This document shows positions 17,020 to 24,791 of a stretch of 35,240 nt of DNA, in pieces. A program made the translations under genes and the position numbers. The DNA is taken from positions 1-35,240 of the forward strand of contig DASTKT010000190.1 of assembly GCA_035715725.1 (NCBI GenBank). Reading direction: 5' to 3'. The notes under the pieces are model-generated. The model saw only the letters and a list, made by a program, of their open reading frames with translations. It made no database searches and was not told the origin of the DNA. Origin of the DNA: JADGGV01 sp035715725 (GTDB lineage Bacteria; Gemmatimonadota; Gemmatimonadetes; Longimicrobiales; RSA9). Every line of letters begins with the position of its first letter. The first letter of the stretch is position 1.

Positions 17020-17907
17020 ATGTCGACGACGGAAGCGCCGCGGGTTCGCCCGATCGAGGCGCGCGGCTACGCACACCCCGAGGTCCTGGTCTCGACGGAC
17101 TGGGTCGCCGGGCACCTGAACGACCCGGGCGTTCGGCTCATCGAGTGCGACGAGGACATCCTCCTCTACGACATCGGCCACGTCCCGGGCGCCGTGAAGG
17201 TGGACTGGGTCACGGACCTGAACGACCCGCTCACGCGGGACTTCGTGCATCGGGACCGCTTCCAGGAGGTGCTGCGGAGGCTGGGCGTCGACGACGACAC
17301 GACGATCGTGCTCTACGGCGACAAGAACAACTGGTGGGCGACGTACGCGTTCTGGGTCTTCCGCCTGTTCGGGCTGCGCAACCTGCGGATCATGGACGGC
17401 GGACGGCTGCGCTGGGAGGCGGAAGGGCGCCCGATGACGACGGACGTGCCGGTGTACCGGCCGGGGACGATCACCGTCGGCGAGCGCAACGACGCCCCGA
17501 TCCGGGCATTCCGCGACCAGGTGCTGCAGCTCGTGAGGCGGCACGGCCAGCTCGTGGACGTGCGCAGCCCCGAGGAGTACCGCGGCGAGCGGATGCACAT
17601 GCCGGACTACCCGAACGAGGGCGCGCTGCGCGGCGGCCACATCCCGGGCGCGCGCAGCGTCCCCTGGGGTCGCGCGGTCAACCCGGAGACGCACACGTTC
17701 CGCTCCGCGGACGAGCTGCGCGCGATCTATGAGGACGAGAAGAGCCTGAGCCCGGCGGACGAGGTCGTGGCCTACTGCCGCATCGGCGAGCGCTCCAGCC
17801 ACACCTGGTTCGTGCTCACGTACCTGCTCGGCTTCCCCAACGTCCGCAACTACGACGGCTCGTGGACCGAGTGGGGCAACTCGGTGGGGATGCCCATCGA
17901 GCGGTGA
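17020..17907 (+). CDS. Thiosulfate sulfurtransferase (CysA/SseA type)
   Basis: Two-domain rhodanese, 295 aa. The N-terminal domain (about 20-145) is the inactive one; the C-terminal domain holds the active-site loop CRIGERS with Cys253 followed by SHTWFVL, the loop of the actinobacterial CysA/SseA thiosulfate:cyanide sulfurtransferases. DIGHVPGAVKVDW and GGHIPGARSVPW are the paired rhodanese signatures. GGAGGGAG at 17007-17014 fixes the ATG at 17020 over an upstream in-frame start. The next gene is a SufU/IscU scaffold, so this enzyme could supply sulfane sulfur for cluster assembly, though a 335-bp gap with an inverted repeat separates them. Confidence 0.93.
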   Translation: MSTTEAPRVRPIEARGYAHPEVLVSTDWVAGHLNDPGVRLIECDEDILLYDIGHVPGAVKVDWVTDLNDPLTRDFVHRDRFQEVLRRLGVDDDTTIVLYGDKNNWWATYAFWVFRLFGLRNLRIMDGGRLRWEAEGRPMTTDVPVYRPGTITVGERNDAPIRAFRDQVLQLVRRHGQLVDVRSPEEYRGERMHMPDYPNEGALRGGHIPGARSVPWGRAVNPETHTFRSADELRAIYEDEKSLSPADEVVAYCRIGERSSHTWFVLTYLLGFPNVRNYDGSWTEWGNSVGMPIER

Positions 17908-17991
17908 TCGGCCCGGGGGGCGGCGAGGGGCGGGGCGTGGGCGACCCCGGCTTCGCGGGGGTGGGCCACGTTCGTCGCGGCCGACCTGGCG

Positions 17992-18136
17992 AGCGTGCGG
18001 TGGGGAGCGCGGCGGGGCGTGGGCGTTCGAAGCTCCGCGGGGTGCCTCGACGCCCGGTATCAGAGGTCTCCTCTGCGAACCGGTAGTCGATGACGTCCGG
18101 CCCCGCCGCGCTCCCCACCCCCCGCTCGCTGGTTCG
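17992..18136. repeat. Inverted-repeat element between sulfurtransferase and sufU
   Basis: The gap 17908-18242 contains no gene. Arms GTGGGGAGCGCGGCGGGGC (18000-18018) and its exact inverse (18100-18118) flank an 81-base centre; weaker pairing extends the arms outward for about 20-25 bp on each side. The centre holds a second hairpin, CAGAGG-TCT-CCTCTG (18061-18075). The right arm plus flank (18092-18136) recurs at 10164-10208. It resembles a REP or MITE-like dispersed element; no transposase is nearby. Confidence 0.8.
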
Positions 18137-18242
18137 GCGACGACGACCCCGGCCCGATCCCGCCACGCCTCCGACGCCCGCGCCCCGGGACACGCCCTGC
18201 TTCTTGCGGGTAGTAGATGGAGCACCGGATTCGGAGGGCGTG

Positions 18243-18764
18243 ATGGACCGCCAGACACGGATAGAGTTCCTCGTCGATCACTTCAAGCGCCCGCGGCACA
18301 AGGGTGCCATGGCGGACGCCGACGTCCGCATGCCGGGCGGCAACCCCGGCTGCGGCGACGTCGTCTCCATGTACGTGAAGGCCGTGCCGGACGAGGAGCG
18401 CATCGAGCGGGTGAGCTTCGAGGGCGAGGGCTGCACGATCAGCCAGGCGGCGGCGTCGATCCTCGCCGACCGCGTCAACAAGAAGCAGTTTACGTTCGAG
18501 CAGATCATGGACATGTCCTACGAGGACATGATCCGCATCCTCGGCGAGGATGTCGTCGGCTCGCGCCCCCGCTGCGCAACGCTCGCCCTCGGCACGCTCA
18601 AGGCCGCGGTGAAGCGCATCGAGATGGACCGGAAGCTGCGCGCCGCCGGCCGCTCCGACGAGGAGATCCGCGCGCTCCGCGAGGCGATCGCCTCGCAGGC
18701 GGCCGGCACCGGCCTCGTCTTCGGCGAAGGCGCCGAGCGCGCCGCCCGCGACGACGTTACCTAG
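18243..18764 (+). CDS. sufU: SufU/IscU-type Fe-S cluster scaffold
   Basis: Cytoplasmic scaffold on which [Fe-S] clusters are built from cysteine-desulfurase sulfur, 173 aa. The three ligand Cys are in place: NPGCGD (Cys37, with Asp39), GEGCTISQAAAS (Cys64) and RPRCATL (Cys111). The start is well supported by GGAGG six bases upstream. The length, and the roughly 18-residue insert before Cys111 (FEQIMDMSYEDMIRILGE), fit SufU more than IscU. A C-terminal tail of about 35 residues beyond the domain is Ala/Arg-rich and probably disordered. No sufS or sufBCD is in the window, so the rest of the machinery is elsewhere. Confidence 0.93.
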   Translation: MDRQTRIEFLVDHFKRPRHKGAMADADVRMPGGNPGCGDVVSMYVKAVPDEERIERVSFEGEGCTISQAAASILADRVNKKQFTFEQIMDMSYEDMIRILGEDVVGSRPRCATLALGTLKAAVKRIEMDRKLRAAGRSDEEIRALREAIASQAAGTGLVFGEGAERAARDDVT

Positions 18765-18835
18765 CCGTGACGAAATCGCGACACCGGTCGTGACGCGGAC
18801 CGGACAGAATCCCCGGCGACAAGACACACGCCAGA

Positions 18836-18842
18836 TACCTTC
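18836..18842 (+). promoter_or_regulatory. Candidate promoter -10/-7 of the outer-membrane protein gene
   Basis: TACCTTC within CCAGATACCTTCTG, 21 bp upstream of the ATG at 18864. It matches the TAnnTT[G/C] pattern. CGTGACG occurs twice upstream in the same gap. Confidence 0.4.
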
Positions 18843-18863
18843 TGATGACGGGAGCACCGGGGC

Positions 18864-19898
18864 ATGCGGCTGCGTTCGATCGGTCTTGCTGTCGTGGCTG
18901 TCCTTGGAATCACCGGCGCCGCCGGCGCGCAGAACATCCGCGTCGGCGGCGTCGTGTACTCGGAGTACGAGTACCTCCTCGCCGACACCGCGCACGGGCG
19001 GAACGCGTTCAACGTGACGCGCGCCTACCTCAACGTCGTGGGCGAATTCAGCCACGGCATCTCGACGCGCGTGACCGCCGACATCTACCGCGGCGCACGC
19101 GGCGCGCTCGACTACCGGCTGAAGTACGCCTTCTTCGCCTGGCACCCCACCACCTCCAGCCCGGTCGCGCTGAAGTTCGGCCTGATTCACACGCCGTGGA
19201 TCGACTGGGAGGAGACGCTCTGGGGGTACCGGATGCAAGGCACCGTCGCTGCCGACCGCGCCGGCTTCCTCACCTCCGCCGACCTGGGCGCCGGCGTCGA
19301 CCTGAACTGGCGCAACGAGCTGGTCAACGGCCAGGCGGTGATCGTGAACGGCGAGGGCTTCGCCAACCCGCCGAACGGCAAATACCTCGACGCCGAGGCG
19401 CGCCTCTCCGTCCGCCTCCTCGCCACCGACGACGCGAGCCGCGTCGGCGGGCTGCGCCTCTCCGGCTACGGCCACCTCGGCAAGTTCGGCGACGGCGGCG
19501 CCCGCGACCGCGCCATCGGCATGCTCTCCTACCGCTCCAGGCTCCTCACCCTCGCCGCCGAGTACGGCCTGGCCAGGAACGGCCTGGCGCTCCGCGACTC
19601 CGCCGGCGTGCTCGTCGGCACGCGCGACCAGGACGGCCACCTCTTCTCCGCCTTCGGCACGCTGTCCGTGCCGGGCACGCCCGTCGGCATCATCGCCCGC
19701 GTCGATGCCGTCGACCCCGACATCGAAGTCCGACGCGACGCGTTCACCCGCCTGATCGGCGGCGTCTCCTACCGCCTCGCGCCGAACGTCCGCCTCCTCG
19801 CCGACCTCGAGCACACCGACTTCCAGGGCCCCCCGCCCACCCCCGCCGCCGCGCAGACGCAGACGCGGGCGCTGTTCCAGACGGAGTTCACGTTCTAA
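18864..19898 (+). CDS. Outer-membrane beta-barrel (porin-like) protein
   Basis: 344 aa. A signal peptide (about 1-22, ending AGAQ) is followed by NIRVGGVVYSEYEYLLAD and repeated alternating hydrophobic/polar strands with aromatic girdles, ending FQTEFTF. The terminal Phe is the signature recognised by the barrel assembly machinery. The pattern is that of a 12-16-stranded porin; a phosphate-selective-porin or putative-channel annotation is plausible. KFGLIHTPWIDWEETLWGYR is typical of this loose family. The transported solute cannot be inferred. The gene follows sufU by 99 bp with its own promoter-like site and probably forms its own unit. Confidence 0.82.
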   Translation: MRLRSIGLAVVAVLGITGAAGAQNIRVGGVVYSEYEYLLADTAHGRNAFNVTRAYLNVVGEFSHGISTRVTADIYRGARGALDYRLKYAFFAWHPTTSSPVALKFGLIHTPWIDWEETLWGYRMQGTVAADRAGFLTSADLGAGVDLNWRNELVNGQAVIVNGEGFANPPNGKYLDAEARLSVRLLATDDASRVGGLRLSGYGHLGKFGDGGARDRAIGMLSYRSRLLTLAAEYGLARNGLALRDSAGVLVGTRDQDGHLFSAFGTLSVPGTPVGIIARVDAVDPDIEVRRDAFTRLIGGVSYRLAPNVRLLADLEHTDFQGPPPTPAAAQTQTRALFQTEFTF

Positions 19899-19987
19899 CG
19901 CGGGCGGGGCGGCCGATCGACGCCCGACCTCGCGCGACGGCGTTCATCGGCGTTCGCGGGGGCAGCTGCGGTCGGGAAGGGAAATTT

Positions 19988-20145
19988 TCACCGCAGAGGC
20001 GCAGAGGGCTCAGAGGAGCGGCGGGCGGCGGAGGCTCGCCGGGGTGACGCACCTCCCTTGGATGTCATGTCCGGCGTACGCAGGCGGCCGGCGTGTTGCC
20101 GACGGGCTGTGGCCGTGCCTCCGTGGACTCTGTGTCTCCGTGTGA
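19988..20145. repeat. CAGAG-type imperfect inverted repeat
   Basis: The gap 19899-20212 lies between converging genes and has no gene. A left arm TCACCGCAGAGGCGCAGAG... (19988-20016) and a right arm ending GTGTCTCCGTGTGA (20118-20145) pair imperfectly over about 28 bp around a 101-base centre. The CGCAGAG-step composition differs from the surrounding DNA. Similar CGCAGAG-rich elements are, as I recall, dispersed in many environmental bacterial genomes; here it may also serve as a two-way terminator. Confidence 0.65.
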
Positions 20146-20212
20146 CACTTCTGGAGGCGGGCCGCCCGCGGACGTGGGGACGGGCTCGGGCTCGCGCTCC
20201 GCGTCCCCGCCC

Positions 20213-21028
20213 TCAGAAGATGAACACTGGAGTCCCGACCGGCACGATCGCGTACAGCTTCGTCACGTCCTGGTTCATCATGCGCACACAGCCGTGGCTG
20301 ACCGCCTGCCCGATCGATTCCTCGTTGTATATGTGCGTGCCGTGGATCAGGTAGCCGTCGCCCATGTCCAGCTTGTAGGGCCCGAGCGCGTCCGGCACCC
20401 GCCGCTGCGCGCTGTTGTTCGGCGGCACGAACAGCTTCTTGTCGAAGATGATCTCGATCCCCGGGTTGATCGCCCAGAAGTTGCCGAACTGGTTGACCCG
20501 CCCTACCTGCGTCCCCCGCACGATCAGGTACGTGCCGTCCGACAGCGTGTAGCGCCGCCCCGGCACCATCTTCACCAGCTCCAGCCCCTCCTGCGACGAC
20601 CGCTCGTAGTAGTGCCACTCCGGCACCGTCCAGATCGGGTTCGGCCGCTTCTGCACCACCTTCCGCCGCCCACGCGGCGTCGAGAAGTGCCACCGCTTCC
20701 CCTGGAACGTGAAGTCCTTCCCCATCCCCACCGCCACCGGCGCGCTCATCAGCGTGTCCCGCCCCGAGACGTACCAGAGCCAGCGGTCCTCGGTGGAGAC
20801 CAGGATCTTCCGCCCGCGGACCTTCCCCGCCGCCCGCAGCACCGCGCGCCCCGCGCTGTCCGGCGGCAGGCTCGGAGCGGCCAGCCGCCGCTCGATCGGT
20901 TTGGGCTCGGCCGGCCGCGGCGCGGCCGTCCCCGGCACCCTCGAGAAGAAGCCGCAACCCGCCAGCGCAAACCCGGTGAGCGAAAAAAAGACGCCGCGCC
21001 GCGCCGTCCGCCTTGCCGTCCGAAGCAT
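20213..21028 (-). CDS. L,D-transpeptidase lipoprotein (YkuD domain)
   Basis: 271 aa. The signal ends in the classic lipobox LAGC (Cys25), so it is probably a lipoprotein. A Pro-rich linker (31-60) is followed by the YkuD catalytic domain, with IHGTHIYNEESIGQAVSHGC near its end (His229, His245, Cys247 nucleophile) and VRMMNQDV. The enzyme would form 3-3 peptidoglycan cross-links or attach proteins to peptidoglycan. I chose the ATG at 21028, preceded by GGAGG; an ATG at 21043 would add five residues. An insert near 120-165 (KVVQKRPNPIWTVPEWHYYE) carries the substrate-facing WTVP motif also seen in LdtA-type enzymes. Confidence 0.93.
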   Translation of the reverse strand: MLRTARRTARRGVFFSLTGFALAGCGFFSRVPGTAAPRPAEPKPIERRLAAPSLPPDSAGRAVLRAAGKVRGRKILVSTEDRWLWYVSGRDTLMSAPVAVGMGKDFTFQGKRWHFSTPRGRRKVVQKRPNPIWTVPEWHYYERSSQEGLELVKMVPGRRYTLSDGTYLIVRGTQVGRVNQFGNFWAINPGIEIIFDKKLFVPPNNSAQRRVPDALGPYKLDMGDGYLIHGTHIYNEESIGQAVSHGCVRMMNQDVTKLYAIVPVGTPVFIF

Positions 21029-21082
21029 GCCGCCTCCGTCCATGACCGCTCGCGCGGCCGCCCAATTTCGCAGGGAGCGCGC

Positions 21083-21108
21083 CAATGTACCCCGCTGCGA
21101 GAAGCGGG
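21083..21108 (-). promoter_or_regulatory. Candidate promoter/operator of the L,D-transpeptidase
   Basis: On the minus strand TACATTG (21089-21083) lies 55 bp upstream of the ATG. Immediately upstream, CCCGCT-TCTCGC-AGCGGG is a perfect 6-bp inverted repeat (21091-21108) overlapping the expected -35 zone, so it may be an operator. Confidence 0.35.
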
Positions 21109-21355
21109 ATCCCCGTTCTCCCGCCTGCACTTTCGGGGAATCGGACGTTTCCGGCCGGACCGCATCGCGCAGCCCGCCGCAACCCGCCCACCCGGCCCCG
21201 AGCCACGCCACCGGCCGGACTCCGGGCAGCACGGCGCGCCCCGTGCCGGAACCCGCCCGCCCGGCGCGCGCGTTCCGCCCGGACTCCGCCAGCTCGGCCC
21301 GGACCGGCCACGCTGGACCGTCGTCGCATGCCGGGCACGCCCGACCCGCCGCCGC

Positions 21356-21419
21356 GGACCGTCGTCACGCGCCGGAACGGCCGCGCCGGACCGTCGTCAC
21401 GCCCAGGACCGGCGGCGCC
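21356..21419. repeat. Two tandem 32-bp repeats in a 499-bp gap
   Basis: The gap 21029-21527 upstream of the L,D-transpeptidase has no gene I can support. Two units (21356-21387, 21388-21419) each begin GGACCGTCGTCACGC and differ at 4 of 32 positions; a partial third copy of the head starts at 21315. The rest is Pro/Arg-coding-like GC-rich filler. Confidence 0.8.
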
Positions 21420-21527
21420 GGAGGCGCCCGCACGGCACCGCCCGGCACCGCCGCAGCGGCCGACGCCGGACCCCGGAGCGGCACAGGCGCGGCGGCCGGC
21501 GCCCCGGGCTCGGCTCGCGGAGCGCGC

Positions 21528-22730
21528 CTAGAGCACGCCCCTCGTCGCCAGGACGTGCTCGACCGTCTGGCCGATCTTGTTGTTGGGAGTCGATGCGCCC
21601 GCCGTGATCCCGACCGACACGCGCCCCTGCGGCAGCCAGTTGGCCGTCACCGTCTCGGGCGCATCCGCCGACAGCTCCGGCTTGTGCCGGATCGTGCCGG
21701 CCACCGGGTCGATGCAGGTGGCGTCCGCGATGTGGTAGGTGGTGGTGTACTCGCGGCAGAGGTGGGCGAGGTGGTTGGTGTTCGAGGAGTTGTAGCCGCC
21801 GATCACGATCATCAGGTCGGGCGGGTCCTGCATCAGCGCCAGCACCGCGTCCTGTCGCTCCTGCGTCGCCGAGCAGATCGTGTCGAAGGAGCGGAAGTGC
21901 TCCGCGAGCGACGCCGCGCCGTAGCGCCGCTCCAGGCTCTTCCCGACCTCCGCCGCGATGGCCAGCGACTCGGACGCCAGCATCGTCGTCTGGTTCGCCA
22001 CGCCCACGCGAACCAGGTCCGTGTCCGGGTCGAAGCCCGCCGACGCCTTCTCGCGGAAATGCTCCGCGAACGCCTCCCGCGAGAGCGCGCCCGCCACGCC
22101 CTCGATGTAGTCGCACACCAGGCGCGCCTCCGCCATGTCCCGCACCACGATGTACTTCCCGCCGGGGTGCGTGTGCACCTGCGACGCCGTCGCCCGCGTC
22201 TCCTCGTGGAAGTACTTCCCGTGGATCAGCGCCGTGAAGCCGTCCCGCGCATACGACTCGACCCGCTTCCACACGTTCAGCACCGAGCCGCACGTCGTGT
22301 CCACCAGGATGCTCCCCAGCTCCCGCAGCCGCGCGAAGTCCTGCAGCGTCACGCCGAACGCCGGGATGATGACGACGTCGTCCGGCCCGATCCCGGAGAA
22401 GTCGAAGCGCCCCCCCGGCGACGGGTAGAGGAACGTGATTCCCCGCTCCCGCAGCCGCTGGTTCACGTGCGGGTTGTGGATGATCTCCCCCATCAGGAAG
22501 ATCCGCCGCTCCGGGAACTTGTGCCGCGCCTGGTACGCGTAGTCCACCGCCCGGTCCACGCCGTAGCAGAAGCCGAACGCCTCGGCCAGCCGGATCACGA
22601 GCCCGTCGAACTCCGCCGTGTACCCCCGCGCCCGGATCTCCTCGACCAGCCCGCTGTGGTATTCCGCCTCCAGGACCGGCTCGATCTCCTTGCCCAGCCC
22701 GAAGCCCCGCCGGAAGTACGTCTGGTCCAT
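21528..22730 (-). CDS. ispH: 4-hydroxy-3-methylbut-2-enyl diphosphate reductase
   Basis: Last enzyme of the MEP isoprenoid pathway, making IPP and DMAPP from HMBPP, cytoplasmic. It is 400 aa, the long cyanobacterial/plant-like form rather than the ~316-aa E. coli form. The three [4Fe-4S] ligands are seen in GFCYGVDRAV (Cys55), TTCGSV (Cys147) and TICSATQERQDAV (Cys286). GGYNSSNTNHLAHLC near 311 and the C-terminal GITAGASTPNNKIGQ match the substrate-binding regions. The start MDQTYFRRGFG has GGGGAG just upstream; longer frames would read through the hexamer array. It diverges from the M42 peptidase gene. Confidence 0.96.
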   Translation of the reverse strand: MDQTYFRRGFGLGKEIEPVLEAEYHSGLVEEIRARGYTAEFDGLVIRLAEAFGFCYGVDRAVDYAYQARHKFPERRIFLMGEIIHNPHVNQRLRERGITFLYPSPGGRFDFSGIGPDDVVIIPAFGVTLQDFARLRELGSILVDTTCGSVLNVWKRVESYARDGFTALIHGKYFHEETRATASQVHTHPGGKYIVVRDMAEARLVCDYIEGVAGALSREAFAEHFREKASAGFDPDTDLVRVGVANQTTMLASESLAIAAEVGKSLERRYGAASLAEHFRSFDTICSATQERQDAVLALMQDPPDLMIVIGGYNSSNTNHLAHLCREYTTTYHIADATCIDPVAGTIRHKPELSADAPETVTANWLPQGRVSVGITAGASTPNNKIGQTVEHVLATRGVL

Positions 22731-22747
22731 CGTCTCCCCGCTCGAAC

Positions 22748-22801
22748 GCTCCCGTTCCCGCACCCGATTCGTACCCGTACCCCAACCCGTACCCCTACCC
22801 G
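22748..22801. repeat. Degenerate GGGTAC hexamer array
   Basis: On the minus strand this reads as hexamer steps GGGTAG, GGGTAC, GGGTTG, GGGTAC, GGGTAC then GGAACG/GGAGCG variants, directly upstream of ispH. Removing one 12-bp step gives a 22-bp sequence identical to 35031-35052. Similar GGGAACG/GGGCACG steps fill part of 8953-9060. Confidence 0.75.
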
Positions 22802-22815
22802 AAATCCTCGGCACC

Positions 22816-22822
22816 GAACTTA
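22816..22822 (-). promoter_or_regulatory. Candidate promoter -10/-7 of ispH
   Basis: On the minus strand TAAGTTC, 86 bp upstream of the ATG at 22730, so the hexamer array would lie in the 5' untranslated region. It fits the TAnnTT[G/C] pattern. Confidence 0.3.
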
Positions 22823-22886
22823 CCCCCCGCTCCCCCCGGGGGCAACGAACCGCCACGCCCCGCTAGCCACTTTTCCACACGCGTGA

Positions 22887-22893
22887 TATCTTT
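22887..22893 (+). promoter_or_regulatory. Candidate promoter -10/-7 of the M42 peptidase
   Basis: TATCTTT within GTGATATCTTTC, 36 bp upstream of the GTG at 22929. Its GATATCTT core is identical to the site before hemQ and is close to the Bacteroidetes TAnnTTTG element. Confidence 0.45.
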
Positions 22894-22928
22894 CGCGGCT
22901 CGCCACTTCCAGCCACGGAGGCCGCGTC

Positions 22929-24002
22929 GTGACAGAGGAGTCCGTCGAGTTCCTGAAGCGCCTGCTCAACACCCCGGGCCCCAGCGGCTTCGAGGCCGCC
23001 GCCGCCCGCGTGTGGCGCCAGGAGGCGGAGTCGTTCGCCGAGCGCGTCGATGCCGATGTCATGGGCAACTCCTGGGCGACGCTCGTCGAGGGCGGCTCGC
23101 CCCGCGTCATGCTGGCCGGCCACGTCGACGAGATCGGCGTCATGGTCACGCACATCGACGAGAACGGTTTCCTCTACATCGAGGGGATCGGCGGCTGGGA
23201 CCCGCAGGTGCTGGTGGCGCAGCGGATCCGGCTGCTGACCCGCGCCGGCCACATCCTCGGCGTGATCGGGAAGAAGCCGATCCACCTGATTCGGGGCGAG
23301 GAGAAGGAGAAGGCGTCGAAGATCACGGACCTCTGGGTCGATGTCGGCGCGAAGAACCGCGACGATGCGCTCGCCCGCGGCCTCCGCGTCGGCGACCCGG
23401 GCGTCATCGACGCGCAGCTCGTCGAGCTCGGCAACGGCCTCATCGCCAGCCGCTCGGTCGACAACCGCATCGGCGCGTTCGTCGTGCTCGAGGCGCTGCG
23501 CCTGCTCTCGGCCGGCGAACGGCCGCGCGCCGAGGTCTCCGCCGTCGCGACGGCGCAGGAGGAGATCGGCTACCACGGCGGCGGCGCCCGCACCGCGGCC
23601 TACCAGCTCGACCCGCAGGTCGCCATCGTCGTGGACGTGACGTTCGCCACGGATGCGCCCGGCGTCGAGAAGAAGGAGCTCGGCGAGCACAAGCTCGGCG
23701 GCGGCCCCGTGCTGACGCGCGGCTCCGCGGCGCACCCCGTCGTCGTCGAGCACCTCGTCCAGGTGGCCGAGAGGGAGGGCATCCCGTATACGCTGGCGGC
23801 CTCCCCCCGCTTCACCTCCACCGACGCCGACGCCATCTACCTGTCGCGCGCGGGCGTCGCCACGGCGATTCTCTCCGTGCCGAACCGCTACATGCATTCC
23901 CCGAACGAGATCGTCTCTCTGAGCGATCTGGAGGCGACGGCGCGGCTGATCGCCGCGTTCGTGCGGTCGCTCGGGCCGGAGACCGACTTCGTGCCGCGCT
24001 GA
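22929..24002 (+). CDS. M42 family metallo-aminopeptidase
   Basis: 357 aa, cytoplasmic, usually a large tetrahedral (TET) dodecamer that trims peptides left by the proteasome or ATP-dependent proteases. The binuclear metal site is complete: LAGHVDEIG (His65), SVDNRIGAFV (Asp178), AQEEIGYHG (Glu211 as base, Glu212), VVDVTFATDAP (Asp236) and YMHSPNEIV (His323). The GTG start has GGAGG upstream. Substrate preference (glutamyl- or general aminopeptidase, or endoglucanase-like misannotation) cannot be told. The KynB-like gene follows after 56 bp and may be cotranscribed. Confidence 0.93.
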   Translation: MTEESVEFLKRLLNTPGPSGFEAAAARVWRQEAESFAERVDADVMGNSWATLVEGGSPRVMLAGHVDEIGVMVTHIDENGFLYIEGIGGWDPQVLVAQRIRLLTRAGHILGVIGKKPIHLIRGEEKEKASKITDLWVDVGAKNRDDALARGLRVGDPGVIDAQLVELGNGLIASRSVDNRIGAFVVLEALRLLSAGERPRAEVSAVATAQEEIGYHGGGARTAAYQLDPQVAIVVDVTFATDAPGVEKKELGEHKLGGGPVLTRGSAAHPVVVEHLVQVAEREGIPYTLAASPRFTSTDADAIYLSRAGVATAILSVPNRYMHSPNEIVSLSDLEATARLIAAFVRSLGPETDFVPR

Positions 24003-24058
24003 GGCGCGGCGCTGCGGCCGGCCCGGGCGAAACCCGAGACCGCGGGCGGAGGGGACGC

Positions 24059-24685
24059 ATGGCACGCATCCACGACATCAGCCAGCCGATCGGCGCCCGG
24101 ACGGCGGTCTACCCCGGCGACCCGGCGTACCGCCAGTCGTGGGCGCTCAGCCGGGAGCGCGGCGACCCCGTCGACGTGGCCGAGATCACGATCGGCGTGC
24201 ACATCGGCACCCATGTCGACGGTCCCGGCCACGTGCTGGAGGACGCGACGCCCGTCGGCGAGCTGCACCTCGAGCCGTTCCTCGGCCCCGCGCACGTCGT
24301 CGACGCCGTCGAACGGGGAACGCTCGCGCCGGACCTCGTGGACGGCCTCGACCTGGTGCGTGCGCCACGCGTGCTCTTCCGTACCCGCCGGCGCGTCGAT
24401 CCGACGACGTTCCCCCACGGCTACGTCGGGATCGCGCCGGCGCTCGCGGAGCGCCTCGTCGCCTCCGGGGTACGTCTGGTCGGCACCGATGCGCCCTCGG
24501 TCGACGCCGAGGACGCCGGAGGCCTCCCCGCGCACCGGATCCTCCTCGCGGGCGGCGTCGCCATCGCCGAGAACCTCGTCCTCGACGACGTGCGCCCCGG
24601 CGTCTACACGCTGGTGGCCCTGCCGCTCAAGCTGGTCGAGGCGGACAGCTCGCCGGTGCGGGCGGTATTGGTGGAGGACGAATGA
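24059..24685 (+). CDS. kynB: Cyclase family protein (KynB-type arylformamidase)
   Basis: 208 aa, the normal length of bacterial kynurenine formamidase, which hydrolyses N-formylkynurenine in tryptophan breakdown. The zinc motif HxGTHxDxPxH is exact: GVHIGTHVDGPGH (His48, His52, Asp54, His58). The N-terminal DISQPIGARTAVYPGDP and the C-terminal ENLVLDDVRPGVYTLVALPLK are also typical of KynB. GGAGGGG precedes the ATG. No kynA or kynU is in the window, so membership in a tryptophan pathway is not supported by context; other metal-dependent cyclase-family hydrolases share this fold. Confidence 0.82.
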   Translation: MARIHDISQPIGARTAVYPGDPAYRQSWALSRERGDPVDVAEITIGVHIGTHVDGPGHVLEDATPVGELHLEPFLGPAHVVDAVERGTLAPDLVDGLDLVRAPRVLFRTRRRVDPTTFPHGYVGIAPALAERLVASGVRLVGTDAPSVDAEDAGGLPAHRILLAGGVAIAENLVLDDVRPGVYTLVALPLKLVEADSSPVRAVLVEDE

Positions 24686-24697
24686 CGAAGCGCTCCT

Positions 24698-24778
24698 CCG
24701 CATTCGCAGTCGCAGTCGCAGTCGGGCCGTTCCGATGCGCTGCGGCCGGGCCGAGGAGAGACCCGGATGCGAATGCGG
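24698..24778. repeat. 11-bp inverted repeat with TCGCAG triplet array
   Basis: CCGCATTCGCA (24698-24708) has a perfect inverse TGCGAATGCGG at 24768-24778, enclosing 59 bases that include three tandem TCGCAG units (24704-24721). It fills most of the gap between kynB and the unrecognised gene. It could be a hairpin terminator, an operator or an insertion remnant. Confidence 0.7.
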
Positions 24779-24785
24779 TATCTGA
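24779..24785 (+). promoter_or_regulatory. Candidate promoter element for the 24792 gene
   Basis: TATCTGA directly abuts the inverted repeat and ends 6 bases before the ATG at 24792, a spacing compatible with a near-leaderless mRNA. GAGGA overlaps it and may instead be only a Shine-Dalgarno. Confidence 0.25.
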
Positions 24786-24791
24786 GGACAC

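Noticed and set aside
16705..18258. Long minus-strand frame across the sulfurtransferase gene
   Set aside because: Antisense shadow; low-complexity product and no start-site support, whereas the plus strand encodes a complete rhodanese.
24059..24685. Kynurenine pathway operon
   Set aside because: Only a KynB-type gene is present; no kynA, kynU or kynurenine transport genes are in the window.
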